Source of the DNA: Ferruginibacter sp.
GTDB lineage: Bacteria; Bacteroidota; Bacteroidia; Chitinophagales; Chitinophagaceae
Direction: 5' to 3'
NCBI GenBank assembly: GCA_025357775.1
Contig: JANXOQ010000439.1
Coordinates: 1 to 14,657 of the forward strand
Length of the DNA stretch: 14,657 nucleotides
The notes under the pieces are model-generated. The model saw only the letters and a list, made by a program, of their open reading frames with translations, did no database searches and was not told the DNA's origin. The translations under genes were made by a program, and so were the position numbers. Positions 1 to 5,985 of this stretch are shown here, in pieces. Positions within the stretch are counted from its first letter, which is position 1. Every line of letters starts with the position of its first letter.

Positions 1-33
1 CAAAATTTTGTTACCGTTACTGTATCAGACTAA
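1..33 (+). CDS. Possible C-terminal tail of an upstream gene (partial)
   Basis: Reading frame 1 gives QNFVTVTVSD followed by TAA at 31-33. The alternating valine/threonine pattern resembles a beta-strand at the end of a secreted or Ig-like protein, and a repeat-like element begins 15 bases after the stop, as expected between genes. Ten residues cannot identify a family. The other two forward frames are also open here, so this call rests only on how protein-like the peptide looks. Confidence 0.25.
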   Translation, partial: QNFVTVTVSD

Positions 34-48
34 GCTTATTCAAAATAG

Positions 49-71
49 CTTTCGACAGGCTCAGGCTGACA
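49..71. repeat. Interspersed repeat-like element (PEPVE type)
   Basis: The core ttcgacaggctcaggctgac (51-70) is GC-richer than its surroundings. In the reverse strand it would encode CQPEPVES. From memory, near-identical strings (tgtcagcctgagcctgtcgaa) are scattered in many copies through Bacteroidota and other genomes and often produce spurious -PEPVE- tails on predicted proteins. Only one copy lies in this window, so repetition cannot be shown here. Confidence 0.45.
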
Positions 72-202
72 TCTTAATAGTTTGAGAATTTTCAGTTTGG
101 GTTTTTTAAAAAACGCCTTTCCCTCTTCTACCGAAAAATTGAAATTAGTGTAGGCAAAAAATAAATTAATAAATATTAAAGTATAAAAAAGAGAACATAT
201 TT

Positions 203-219
203 TTTCAATTAAAATGAAA
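203..219. promoter_or_regulatory. TTTCA-N7-TGAAA inverted repeat before the peroxidase gene
   Basis: TTTCA (203-207) and TGAAA (215-219) form a 5-base inverted repeat ending two bases before the ATG at 222. It resembles the two N8 sites flanking the GbsR-type gene, but the spacer is 7 instead of 8 bases. It may be chance in AT-rich DNA, and it overlaps the A-rich region expected to serve as the ribosome-binding site. Confidence 0.2.
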
Positions 220-221
220 CC

Positions 222-806
222 ATGACAGGCAAACAAAAATTTATAAAACTCATTTACCCAGTACTTGAAAAAATAACAAGGTTATTTAAAATAAACAGCA
301 AAGTATTATCATCCCAAACACCAGCGGCTACTTCTTTTTATGATTTAAAAGCAGTAATGAATAATGGTAAAGAATACGACTTTGTACAATTAAAAGATAA
401 AAAAGTGTTGATTGTAAACACAGCATCTGACTGTGGGTATACCCCACAGTACGATGATTTAGAAACATTGTATGGCACATTAAAAGACAAAATAGAAATT
501 ATAGCTTTCCCTGCAAATGATTTTGGAGAACAAGAAAAAGCAGACGATAAAGGCATTGCAGAATTTTGTAAACTAAATTTTGGTGTAACTTTTCCGCTTA
601 TGCAAAAAGTGGTAGTGATAAAAAATGAAAAACAAAACAATGTTTTTAATTGGCTCACACAACAAGAAAAAAATGGCTGGAATACCAATGCGCCCTCTTG
701 GAATTTTTGTAAATATTTAATAGACGAAAAAGGAAATCTTACCCATTTTTTTGAAGCGTCGGTTTCACCATTGAGCAAAAAAATTGCAAACGCAATTGCA
801 CAATAA
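222..806 (+). CDS. Glutathione peroxidase family protein (thiol peroxidase)
   Basis: Reduces hydrogen peroxide or organic/lipid hydroperoxides. Bacterial members usually draw electrons from thioredoxin rather than glutathione. The 194-residue protein carries the family landmarks in order: NTASDCGYTPQY with peroxidatic Cys71, FPANDFGEQE with Gln104, and PSWNF with Trp160 and Asn161, completing the Cys-Gln-Trp-Asn catalytic tetrad. Cys116 in EFCKLNFGVTFPL lies where BtuE-like enzymes have a conserved Cys, so it is a candidate resolving cysteine. Cysteine, not selenocysteine, is encoded at the active site. About 33 basic/hydrophobic residues precede the fold (BtuE-type proteins start almost directly with it); this does not look like a classic cleavable signal peptide but may be a membrane-associating segment. 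The ATG at 222 is used because the ATG at 213 meets TGA after two codons. A membrane-protein gene follows after 3 bases, so the two are probably co-transcribed. Confidence 0.93.
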   Translation: MTGKQKFIKLIYPVLEKITRLFKINSKVLSSQTPAATSFYDLKAVMNNGKEYDFVQLKDKKVLIVNTASDCGYTPQYDDLETLYGTLKDKIEIIAFPANDFGEQEKADDKGIAEFCKLNFGVTFPLMQKVVVIKNEKQNNVFNWLTQQEKNGWNTNAPSWNFCKYLIDEKGNLTHFFEASVSPLSKKIANAIAQ

Positions 807-809
807 AAA

Positions 810-1364
810 ATGAAATTTATGTTTACCAAAGAAACTATTGAAAATTATTTTCTGCACTTTAAACACGAGCATCATTTTTTATTGATGCTTGCTGGGGTAT
901 TTCTTATTGTTGGAATAGCTTTTTACCTTGGCTTAAAAAAGCATTTTTTCAAAGGTTTTTCTATTCCACTATTTAGTGCTGCTCTGTTGCTTTTTACTAT
1001 TACCTATACCAATTTTAATAATGCAGATAGATTAAGAAAAATATTGGTATATGATTACGACCTTCACCCAGAAAATTTAGAAACACGAGAGTTGGTAAGA
1101 GTAGATTCTTTTTTGCAAAATACTAATATAATTTTTTACACAAGCATTGCTTTAATGATTGTAGCATTAAGTCTATTTTTATATTTTCACAAAAAATTAA
1201 ACAAACAATTCATTAAAGGCTCAGCCACGTCTCTTTTTTTAACGTCATTGATAGTTGCTATAACTTTTTTTATTATGAAAAAAGAAGCAAAAGTTTATAG
1301 GGAAGGAATTATAAAATTTACAAAGCAAAAAAATATAAAAGAGGGCACTCCAACGCTACAATAA
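810..1364 (+). CDS. Small four-helix membrane protein of unknown function
   Basis: I do not recognise the family. The 184-residue protein has four hydrophobic segments, about residues 23-42, 50-67, 106-126 and 139-156. A polar stretch (roughly 68-104, with several Asp, Glu and Arg) separates helices 2 and 3, and a basic tail follows helix 4. It starts 3 bases after the stop of the glutathione peroxidase gene with an A-rich leader, so the two are very likely one transcript, which suggests a membrane-associated role near the peroxidase. The ATG at 810 is the first start; a second Met at codon 4 (819) is possible. No catalytic motif is visible, so function cannot be assigned. Confidence 0.75.
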   Translation: MKFMFTKETIENYFLHFKHEHHFLLMLAGVFLIVGIAFYLGLKKHFFKGFSIPLFSAALLLFTITYTNFNNADRLRKILVYDYDLHPENLETRELVRVDSFLQNTNIIFYTSIALMIVALSLFLYFHKKLNKQFIKGSATSLFLTSLIVAITFFIMKKEAKVYREGIIKFTKQKNIKEGTPTLQ

Positions 1365-1403
1365 CCAGATTTATACTTTTACTAAGGTTTGCTAACTTTT
1401 TTT

Positions 1404-1430
1404 CAACTATTCTAAAATTTTTAATAGTTG
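1404..1430. promoter_or_regulatory. Perfect 8-bp inverted repeat upstream of the SPT gene
   Basis: CAACTATT (1404-1411) and AATAGTTG (1423-1430) are exact reverse complements with an 11-base AT-only-like spacer. No T-tract follows the hairpin on the + strand (a T-run precedes it instead), so it does not look like a normal terminator for 810-1364. It ends 38 bases before the -7 motif at 1469, which fits an operator or upstream activator site for the SPT gene. Confidence 0.35.
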
Positions 1431-1468
1431 CACAAGTAACATCTAGCCAATATTATTAAATTATTGAG

Positions 1469-1476
1469 TACTTTTG
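1469..1476 (+). promoter_or_regulatory. Bacteroidota-type -7 element for the SPT gene
   Basis: TACTTTTG matches TAnnTTTG exactly. Transcription would begin about 1480-1483, leaving a 5' leader of roughly 15 bases before the ATG at 1498. No TTG is found at the usual 19-21 base spacing, so only half of the consensus is present. Confidence 0.45.
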
Positions 1477-1497
1477 CCATACAAAATTTAACCGTTT

Positions 1498-2754
1498 ATG
1501 ATTGATATTTTTGAGAAATTAGTAAAAGATGGAGGTCCAATAGGACAACACATGGATAGAGCGCATGGTTATTTTGCGTTCCCAAAGTTAGAAGGTGAGC
1601 TTGGCCCACGCATGAATTTTCGTGGAAAAGAAGTTATTGTATGGAGTTTAAACAATTATTTGGGGCTTGTAAACCACCCTGCTGTGCGAAAAATAGATGC
1701 AGAAGCAGCCGCCACTTATGGCATGGGTAACCCAATGGGTGCACGTATGATGAGTGGTAATACTGCCAAGCACGAGGAATTGGAGAAAGTAATAAGCAAA
1801 TTTGTAAGCAGAGAAGATACGATGCTACTCAACTTTGGCTACCAAGGTATAATGAGCTGTATAGATGCACTTGTAAACCGTAGAGATGTGATTGTATATG
1901 ATGCAGAAGCGCATGCATGTATAATGGATGGCATACGCCTACATATAGGCCAGACTTATGCATTTAAACACAATAACATTGAAGACTGCGAAAAGCAACT
2001 GGTACGTGCACAAAAAATAGCTGAGAAAAATGGTGGTGGTATTTTAGTTATTACAGAAGGTGTTTTTGGTATGGATGGTGAACAAGGTATTTTAAAAGAA
2101 ATCGTTGCGTTAAAAGAAAAATATGGTTTCAGACTTTTAATAGATGATGCACATGGTTTTGGCTACATGGGTGCTACTGGTGCTGGTGCAGATGAGGCAC
2201 AGGGCGTACAAAAAGATGTTGATTTATACTTTAGCACATTTGTAAAAAGCATGGGTAGCATTGGTGCTTTTATAAGTGGCAGCAAAGCCGTATTAAAATA
2301 TTTACGATACAATACCCGCTCTCAAATATTTGCAAAAAGCTTACCCCTATTGATTGTAGAAGGTATGCTTACTCGTATGAAAATGACGATAGAAATGCCA
2401 GAGTTGAGAGAAAAATTATGGGCAAATGTAGAGCGTTTACAAACTGGCTTAAAACAAAGAGGTTTTGATATAGGCGATACCAACAGCCCTGTTACACCTA
2501 TTTATATGAAAGGGGATGTGCCAGAAGCCACACAAATGGTAATGGACTTGAGAGAAAATTATGGTATTTTCTGCAGCATAGTTGTGTACCCTGTGATACC
2601 AAAAGGAGATATAATATTTAGACTTATACCAACTGCATCTCATAGTTTTGAAGAGGTAGATATTACTTTAAATGCTTTTGAAGAAGCTAAGAAAAAATTA
2701 GACGAAGGAATGTACAAAGCAGCTGATATACCAAATATGGCGGAATTAATTTAA
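1498..2754 (+). CDS. spt: Serine palmitoyltransferase-type alpha-oxoamine synthase
   Basis: PLP-dependent enzyme of the alpha-oxoamine synthase family. The expected reaction condenses L-serine with a long-chain acyl-CoA (or acyl thioester) to 3-ketosphinganine, the first step of sphingolipid synthesis, which is characteristic of Bacteroidota. In its 418 residues the fold-type I motifs are intact: His139 in DAEAHACI (stacks on PLP), Asp216 and His219 in LIDDAHGFGYMG, the Schiff-base Lys250 in STFVKSMGSIGAF, and Arg375 in FRLIPTASHSFEEVD (binds the substrate carboxylate). The VKSMGSIGAF form fits the Bacteroidota SPT subgroup better than KBL or BioF, whose motif is usually SKA(F/L)GxxGG, though KBL remains the main alternative annotation. 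A short leader with a TAnnTTTG box lies upstream and a strong hairpin terminator begins 21 bases after the stop, so this looks like a single-gene unit. Confidence 0.85.
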   Translation: MIDIFEKLVKDGGPIGQHMDRAHGYFAFPKLEGELGPRMNFRGKEVIVWSLNNYLGLVNHPAVRKIDAEAAATYGMGNPMGARMMSGNTAKHEELEKVISKFVSREDTMLLNFGYQGIMSCIDALVNRRDVIVYDAEAHACIMDGIRLHIGQTYAFKHNNIEDCEKQLVRAQKIAEKNGGGILVITEGVFGMDGEQGILKEIVALKEKYGFRLLIDDAHGFGYMGATGAGADEAQGVQKDVDLYFSTFVKSMGSIGAFISGSKAVLKYLRYNTRSQIFAKSLPLLIVEGMLTRMKMTIEMPELREKLWANVERLQTGLKQRGFDIGDTNSPVTPIYMKGDVPEATQMVMDLRENYGIFCSIVVYPVIPKGDIIFRLIPTASHSFEEVDITLNAFEEAKKKLDEGMYKAADIPNMAELI

Positions 2755-2774
2755 ATTTTTTTATAATAATTTAT

Positions 2775-2803
2775 AAAACCCTATGCGAAAGCATGGGGTT
2801 TTT
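2775..2803 (+). terminator. Intrinsic terminator after the SPT gene
   Basis: A 12-pair stem (2775-2786 with 2791-2802, one G-T wobble) closes on a GAAA tetraloop (2787-2790) and runs into TTTTT then gtttgtt. The flanking A-run on the other side means it could also work on the - strand, for read-through from the operon ending at 3051. Confidence 0.88.
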
Positions 2804-2870
2804 GTTTGTTATTATTTATTTTAAAAAATAAATAATATGTAAGTTCAATCAATAAGAGCAACAGGTTTTA

Positions 2871-2934
2871 ATCCTATTTGGGGCGAAAAGGGGCGAAGGC
2901 GAAGCTAAAGCGTAATGAAGCCCCAAAAAAGGAT
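2871..2934. repeat. GC-rich imperfect palindrome in the convergent intergenic gap
   Basis: atcctatttggggc (2871-2884) is matched by gccccaaaaaaggat (2920-2934) as an imperfect inverted repeat; GGGGC/GCCCC and ATCC/GGAT pair exactly. A second ggggc at 2890-2894 offers an alternative pairing with the same gcccc. The interior is purine-rich with repeated ggggcgaa and ggcgaa units. The element is far GC-richer than the rest of the 296-base gap between the SPT gene and the DCC gene. No terminator T-tract follows on either strand and no convincing ORF crosses it. It may be an interspersed repeat or a structured RNA; function unknown. Confidence 0.5.
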
Positions 2935-3050
2935 AAGCTGAATAAACTTCCTTTGAAATAACAATATAACAAAGGGATATAAACAACTTAACCTAGAGAA
3001 AAGATGTAAAATAAATTTTAATTGTCAGCCAAATTGTATTCTAGTAATTT

Positions 3051-3449
3051 CTATAAAAATCTATTCTTTAGTTCTGTTGTTGGAATCATACAACTTTCTT
3101 GCTGTCCAAACCATTTGTATCTATTTTTTGCAATAAAATTATATACTATGTTTCTAACGAAATCTGGTATAATAATAAATGCATACATTAATCTTACAAT
3201 TCCTGTTAATTGTTTTGCTACCATAAGTGCAGCGGTAGATTTTAAAAAAACTTTATCGTTTTTTATTAACACAAACGAGTCAAAATTTATGCTAGCTAAA
3301 TTATATTTTTTTAATAATGACTGCCCAGTGGGTGATTGTAAAGCAGCAAAACGAAATATTTTTTGTTCATCATGTTTTATCACAAACTGCACTGAACTAT
3401 TACATAAATTGCAAACTCCATCAAATAGTATTATTGGGTTTTCATTCAT
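3051..3449 (-). CDS. DCC-family (DUF393/YuxK-like) thiol-disulfide oxidoreductase
   Basis: A 132-residue protein opening with the family signature: Asp10 and a Cys13-x-x-Cys16 pair in LFDGVCNLCN. DUF393 (COG3011) proteins are predicted thiol-disulfide oxidoreductases; their substrates are mostly unknown. The rest fits the family, including FAALQSPTG at about 34-42 and the aromatic C-terminal region ending near residue 124. There is no signal peptide. It is the last gene of a - strand cluster, starting 10 bases after the stop of the TIGR01777 epimerase, so co-transcription is likely. DCC genes are often found near TIGR01777 epimerases, and sometimes photolyases, in other bacteria (from memory); no photolyase is present here. 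Confidence 0.88.
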   Translation of the reverse strand: MNENPIILFDGVCNLCNSSVQFVIKHDEQKIFRFAALQSPTGQSLLKKYNLASINFDSFVLIKNDKVFLKSTAALMVAKQLTGIVRLMYAFIIIPDFVRNIVYNFIAKNRYKWFGQQESCMIPTTELKNRFL

Positions 3450-3459
3450 TTAAGCTAAG

Positions 3460-4362
3460 TTAAGTTTTATTTTCTTTCTTTAATATATTATACAATGCAT
3501 CATTTACCGTATTAAATTTAAAGGCAAATTCCCAATCTATTAATTTTTGAGGTATTACCCAACGGCTTTTTAAGATGAGTTCTGTTTCAGTCTTTATTAG
3601 TACTGCTCCAATTTTTAATAACCATTTTGGCGCAGGCAATCCAAAAGGCATCTTCATATTTTTTCTAAATAATTGCATCAACTCGGCATTGGTAATTGGG
3701 TTAGGCGATGCCGTATTTATTGCACCAGTAATATGATTGTTTTCTTGTACAAATGCTATTATTCTGTAAACATCTTCAATGTGTATCCAACTAAACATTT
3801 GTTTACCATTGCCCTGTTTGCCACCAAGCCCATACTTTACAAGGTTTTTTAAATGGTTAATTACACCACCTTCTTTCCCCAGTACTATTGCCATGCGTAA
3901 TGCTACCTGCCTAGTTTTTTGTAGCGAAAAATTAAAAAACGTTTTTTCCCATGCAGTGGCTATATCTACGGAAAAGCCCGTACCAATTTCTCCTGTTGAT
4001 TCTGTCATTGCCCTATCTTCAGCATGGCGATAAATAGTGGCTGTGCTACTATTTATCCAAAGTGGTGGAGGGTTTTTGCATTGAAGTATAGATTCGCCTA
4101 AAATATTGGTTGTGTCTATTCTTGAATCGTATATTTCTTTTTTATTTTTATTATTGTACCTACAGTCCACAGATTTGCCTGCAAGATTTATAAGCATGGT
4201 TGCATTTTCAAGTGCAGCTATAATTGCGGTTTTGTTATTCCAGTTTATATATTTTTCACCACGAGAAATGATGATAACTTCATAACCAAGTGCACTATAT
4301 TTTTTTTGTAAATATTTTCCAACAAAGCCCGTTCCTCCTGCTAAAATGATTTTGTTTTTCAT
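3460..4362 (-). CDS. TIGR01777 family NAD(P)-binding epimerase (YfcH/SulA-like)
   Basis: An extended short-chain dehydrogenase-type protein of 300 residues, the usual family length. The N-terminal Rossmann motif AGGTGFVG (residues 8-15) binds the dinucleotide. INLAGKSVDCRY (58-69), SRIDTT (80-85), INSSTATIYRH (103-113, with Ser105/Ser106 and Tyr111 near the active site) and FSWIHIEDV (190-198) are typical of TIGR01777. The C-terminal DUF1731-like region starts near GLPAPKW (241-247). The physiological substrate of the family is not established; 'cell division inhibitor SulA' is a historic label. Its ATG overlaps the stop of the upstream membrane-protein gene by four bases (ATGA at 4362-4359), implying translational coupling. 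A role as a ketosphinganine or ceramide reductase is conceivable given the nearby lipid genes, but those SDRs belong to other branches. Confidence 0.9.
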   Translation of the reverse strand: MKNKIILAGGTGFVGKYLQKKYSALGYEVIIISRGEKYINWNNKTAIIAALENATMLINLAGKSVDCRYNNKNKKEIYDSRIDTTNILGESILQCKNPPPLWINSSTATIYRHAEDRAMTESTGEIGTGFSVDIATAWEKTFFNFSLQKTRQVALRMAIVLGKEGGVINHLKNLVKYGLGGKQGNGKQMFSWIHIEDVYRIIAFVQENNHITGAINTASPNPITNAELMQLFRKNMKMPFGLPAPKWLLKIGAVLIKTETELILKSRWVIPQKLIDWEFAFKFNTVNDALYNILKKENKT

Positions 4363-4799
4363 AATTTAATAATAAAGAGTAAAATAATAAAACGGTATAA
4401 AATATAAGTATAGGAAATATATAAAGGCAATTGCATTTTTGTAACCATTTTTTTATGAATAAAAAACATGGTAGCAACTACTATGAAAAAATATCCAACA
4501 TTTACCATATCTTTTATATTTGTAAAATGATTTGCAAATAGCAACGGCCAAAGTAGTATTGAACCTAGTAGAGAAATCAATAGCATATTAAAATAATAGT
4601 CTATTTTGATATTCCATTTCATTTTGTAAATAAATGGATATTGAAAAATCAACATTCCTATTACCATTAATAATTCAAATGTCCAATTGTATTCAATAGA
4701 TAGTAGCGGTTGAATAAGAACAGCATACTTGCTAAGTGTAAAAGCAGTAATGGCAATACAAAACACAAAGGATGCCTTTTTTAATAAAACTATTTTCAT
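4359..4799 (-). CDS. Integral membrane protein, unknown (operon member)
   Basis: A 146-residue protein with about five hydrophobic segments, roughly residues 10-30, 38-57, 70-88, 100-115 and 126-145. I recognise no family or catalytic motif. A basic loop near residues 60-66 (KMKWNIKID) and another at 116-121 (KKMVTK) would be cytoplasmic by the positive-inside rule. It overlaps both neighbours by four bases: its ATG sits in the stop of 4796-5167 and its TGA overlaps the ATG of the epimerase. Such double overlap is good evidence that the gene is real and translated together with them. Confidence 0.75.
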   Translation of the reverse strand: MKIVLLKKASFVFCIAITAFTLSKYAVLIQPLLSIEYNWTFELLMVIGMLIFQYPFIYKMKWNIKIDYYFNMLLISLLGSILLWPLLFANHFTNIKDMVNVGYFFIVVATMFFIHKKMVTKMQLPLYISYTYILYRFIILLFIIKL

Positions 4800-5167
4800 T
4801 TGAGTAAGTCTAGTGGGCGTTTCATTTTTTGCAATTCAGTATAGCATATATTAGTGTATATCAAAACCATTATAGGTGCAGCAAATAGCATAACAAATGC
4901 TAAAAACCACAGGATTTCTTGTAATAACAAACCCAATGCTGCTATAAGTAATATTGTAACAACTACCCAGTGATAATTACTTCTAGCATATTTTTTTTGC
5001 ATAAACCACTTAAAAATAAAATGTATAAACATACCTATACAATGCCAACAGCCAATACCAAAGTAAGCAATAAAGAATGCTATTTCTGGCTTAAAAGGAA
5101 GTGCAATTAAAGCCAATATTACAAGTGATACACTAATCCAAAAATCTGCAGTTTTAAATTGTTTCAT
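4796..5167 (-). CDS. Small integral membrane protein, unknown (first gene of operon)
   Basis: A 123-residue protein with about four hydrophobic helices, roughly residues 9-24, 28-52, 67-83 and 86-107. Helix 2 is rich in aromatic and potentially metal- or haem-binding residues (Cys40, Trp41, His42, Cys43, Met46, His49), which is unusual for a structural helix, but I know no family with this pattern. The C-terminus is polar (YTELQKMKRPLDLLK). Its stop overlaps the next gene's start (ATGA, 4799-4796). It is the promoter-proximal gene of the four-gene cluster. The 196-base upstream gap contains an inverted repeat like the one at the gbsR promoter, but no TAnnTTTG box could be found, so its promoter is unclear. 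Confidence 0.72.
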   Translation of the reverse strand: MKQFKTADFWISVSLVILALIALPFKPEIAFFIAYFGIGCWHCIGMFIHFIFKWFMQKKYARSNYHWVVVTILLIAALGLLLQEILWFLAFVMLFAAPIMVLIYTNICYTELQKMKRPLDLLK

Positions 5168-5282
5168 AACTTATATTTTTTTGTTTCTTAATAATTTCAA
5201 CTATGATTTGTATAATAATTATGTGTAAACTAATAATAAGATCAACTATTTTAAAATACTTAATAAATAGTATATTCTATAA

Positions 5283-5300
5283 TTTCAGAAAATAATGAAA
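5283..5300. promoter_or_regulatory. TTTCA-N8-TGAAA inverted repeat between gbsR and the four-gene operon
   Basis: TTTCA (5283-5287) and TGAAA (5296-5300) have the same arms and the same 8-base AT-only-plus-G spacer length as the longer palindrome at the gbsR promoter (5893-5916). It lies about 115 bases upstream of the operon's first ATG (5167). In a manual scan of the window these are the only two sites with N8 spacing. It is a candidate binding site for the GbsR-type regulator. Confidence 0.4.
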
Positions 5301-5314
5301 ACTATTATTTTAAT

Positions 5315-5336
5315 AAAAGCCGAAATAACTTCGACT
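5315..5336 (-). terminator. Weak hairpin terminator after gbsR
   Basis: On the - strand a 7-pair stem (AGTCGAA with TTCGGCT, one G-T wobble, 5-base loop) at 5336-5318 is followed by TTTT and then ATTA. It lies 28 bases beyond the gbsR stop. The short stem and broken T-tract suggest only partial termination, so read-through into the four-gene operon is possible. Confidence 0.45.
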
Positions 5337-5363
5337 AAAAATTGTGCTTAATCAACCAACCAA

Positions 5364-5867
5364 TTATTTAAATATCTTCAATACCGCTCCAATAAATTTA
5401 TTCTCTTCTGCTTTTATCATAATATCAAGTAAGCTATCTGCATGCTTACTTAGTTTTTTTATATCACCTACTACTTGCAAAAATTCTTTAGCACCTTTTT
5501 CTTTTTTGTCATCTAAGTTTTCTAGCGTAGCTAGCAATTTTAACATTGGATCAAGTTCACGCTTTTTCCTTTCTTTTATTATTAGAGTAGCTACTTTCCA
5601 TATATCTTTATCAGCATTAAAATACTCTTTTCGCTCTCCTTGCACTATTACTCTATCTATTAATCCCCAACCTATCAAATCTCTAATATTCATATTTACA
5701 TTACCACGGCTTATGGTAAGTTGCTCCATAATATCATCTTGCGTAAGCGGGGCTGTGCTTATTAGCAATAATGCATGTATCTGAGCCATGGTACGGTTTA
5801 TACCCCACTGTGTACCAAATGCACCCCAGCTATTTACAAATTGTTGTTTTGCTTCATCCAATTTCAT
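5364..5867 (-). CDS. GbsR/MarR family transcriptional regulator
   Basis: DNA-binding protein of the GbsR branch of MarR-type winged-helix regulators (COG1510), 167 residues, the normal size. The N-terminal SWGAFGTQWGINRTMAQIHA block (13-32) is a hallmark of the branch. The winged helix spans about 40-88: LTQDDIMEQL (first helix), SRGNVNMNIRDL (recognition helix) and the wing VIVQGERKEYF. A charged helical C-terminus (about 96-167) probably mediates dimerisation. The ligand is unknown; choline sensing, as in Bacillus GbsR, cannot be inferred here since no glycine-betaine genes are adjacent. The gene has its own consensus promoter predicting a leaderless message, and an 8-bp palindrome overlaps the -33 box, which suggests autoregulation. 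The adjacent four-gene operon on the same strand is the likely neighbour target. Confidence 0.92.
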   Translation of the reverse strand: MKLDEAKQQFVNSWGAFGTQWGINRTMAQIHALLLISTAPLTQDDIMEQLTISRGNVNMNIRDLIGWGLIDRVIVQGERKEYFNADKDIWKVATLIIKERKKRELDPMLKLLATLENLDDKKEKGAKEFLQVVGDIKKLSKHADSLLDIMIKAEENKFIGAVLKIFK

Positions 5868-5871
5868 TATG

Positions 5872-5901
5872 CAAATGTAAAGAATGTTTTCGAATTTTCA
5901 A
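5872..5901 (-). promoter_or_regulatory. Consensus Bacteroidota promoter of gbsR, predicting a leaderless mRNA
   Basis: On the - strand TTG (5901-5899) is followed after exactly 19 bases by TACATTTG (5879-5872), a full match to TTG-N19-TAnnTTTG. The ATG at 5867 begins 4 bases after the -7 element, so transcription should start at or within a base or two of the start codon. This is the only complete -33/-7 pair I found in the window. Confidence 0.7.
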
Positions 5902-5916
5902 TAAAAAATGAAAATT
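5893..5916. promoter_or_regulatory. 24-bp perfect palindrome overlapping the gbsR -33 box
   Basis: AATTTTCA (5893-5900) and TGAAAATT (5909-5916) are perfect 8-base arms around an 8-base spacer. The left arm overlaps two bases of the -33 trinucleotide (5899-5901), so a protein bound here should block RNA polymerase. Arm and spacer size suit a dimeric winged-helix regulator, and gbsR itself is the obvious candidate. Confidence 0.5.
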
Positions 5917-5930
5917 TGATACTTTGCATA

Positions 5931-5972
5931 AAAAAACGCCTACCAATTTTTTAATTTGAGATGGCGTTTTTT
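5931..5972 (-). terminator. Intrinsic terminator after the E2 gene
   Basis: AAAAAACGCC (5931-5940) pairs perfectly with GGCGTTTTTT (5963-5972) around a 22-base AT-rich loop that can itself fold. On the - strand it follows the E2 stop (5986) by 13 bases and ends in a run of T. It isolates the E2 gene from gbsR; the symmetry would allow use in both directions. Confidence 0.75.
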
Positions 5973-5985
5973 ATATTTTTTTTTA

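Noticed and set aside
36..236. 66-codon ORF on the - strand
   Set aside because: It has no recognisable family, runs through the repeat-like element (giving a spurious CQPEPVES tail) and overlaps the start region of the glutathione peroxidase gene on the other strand.
338..829. 163-codon ORF on the - strand
   Set aside because: Antisense to the glutathione peroxidase gene, whose full catalytic tetrad is on the + strand.
3022..3453. 143-codon ORF on the + strand
   Set aside because: It is the antisense shadow of the DCC-family gene, which carries the real Asp/CxxC signature on the - strand.
3460..4362. TIGR01777 epimerase as the ketosphinganine or ceramide reductase
   Set aside because: The motifs and C-terminal DUF1731-like region place it in TIGR01777/YfcH, not in the SDR branches known for those steps; nothing but proximity supports the role.
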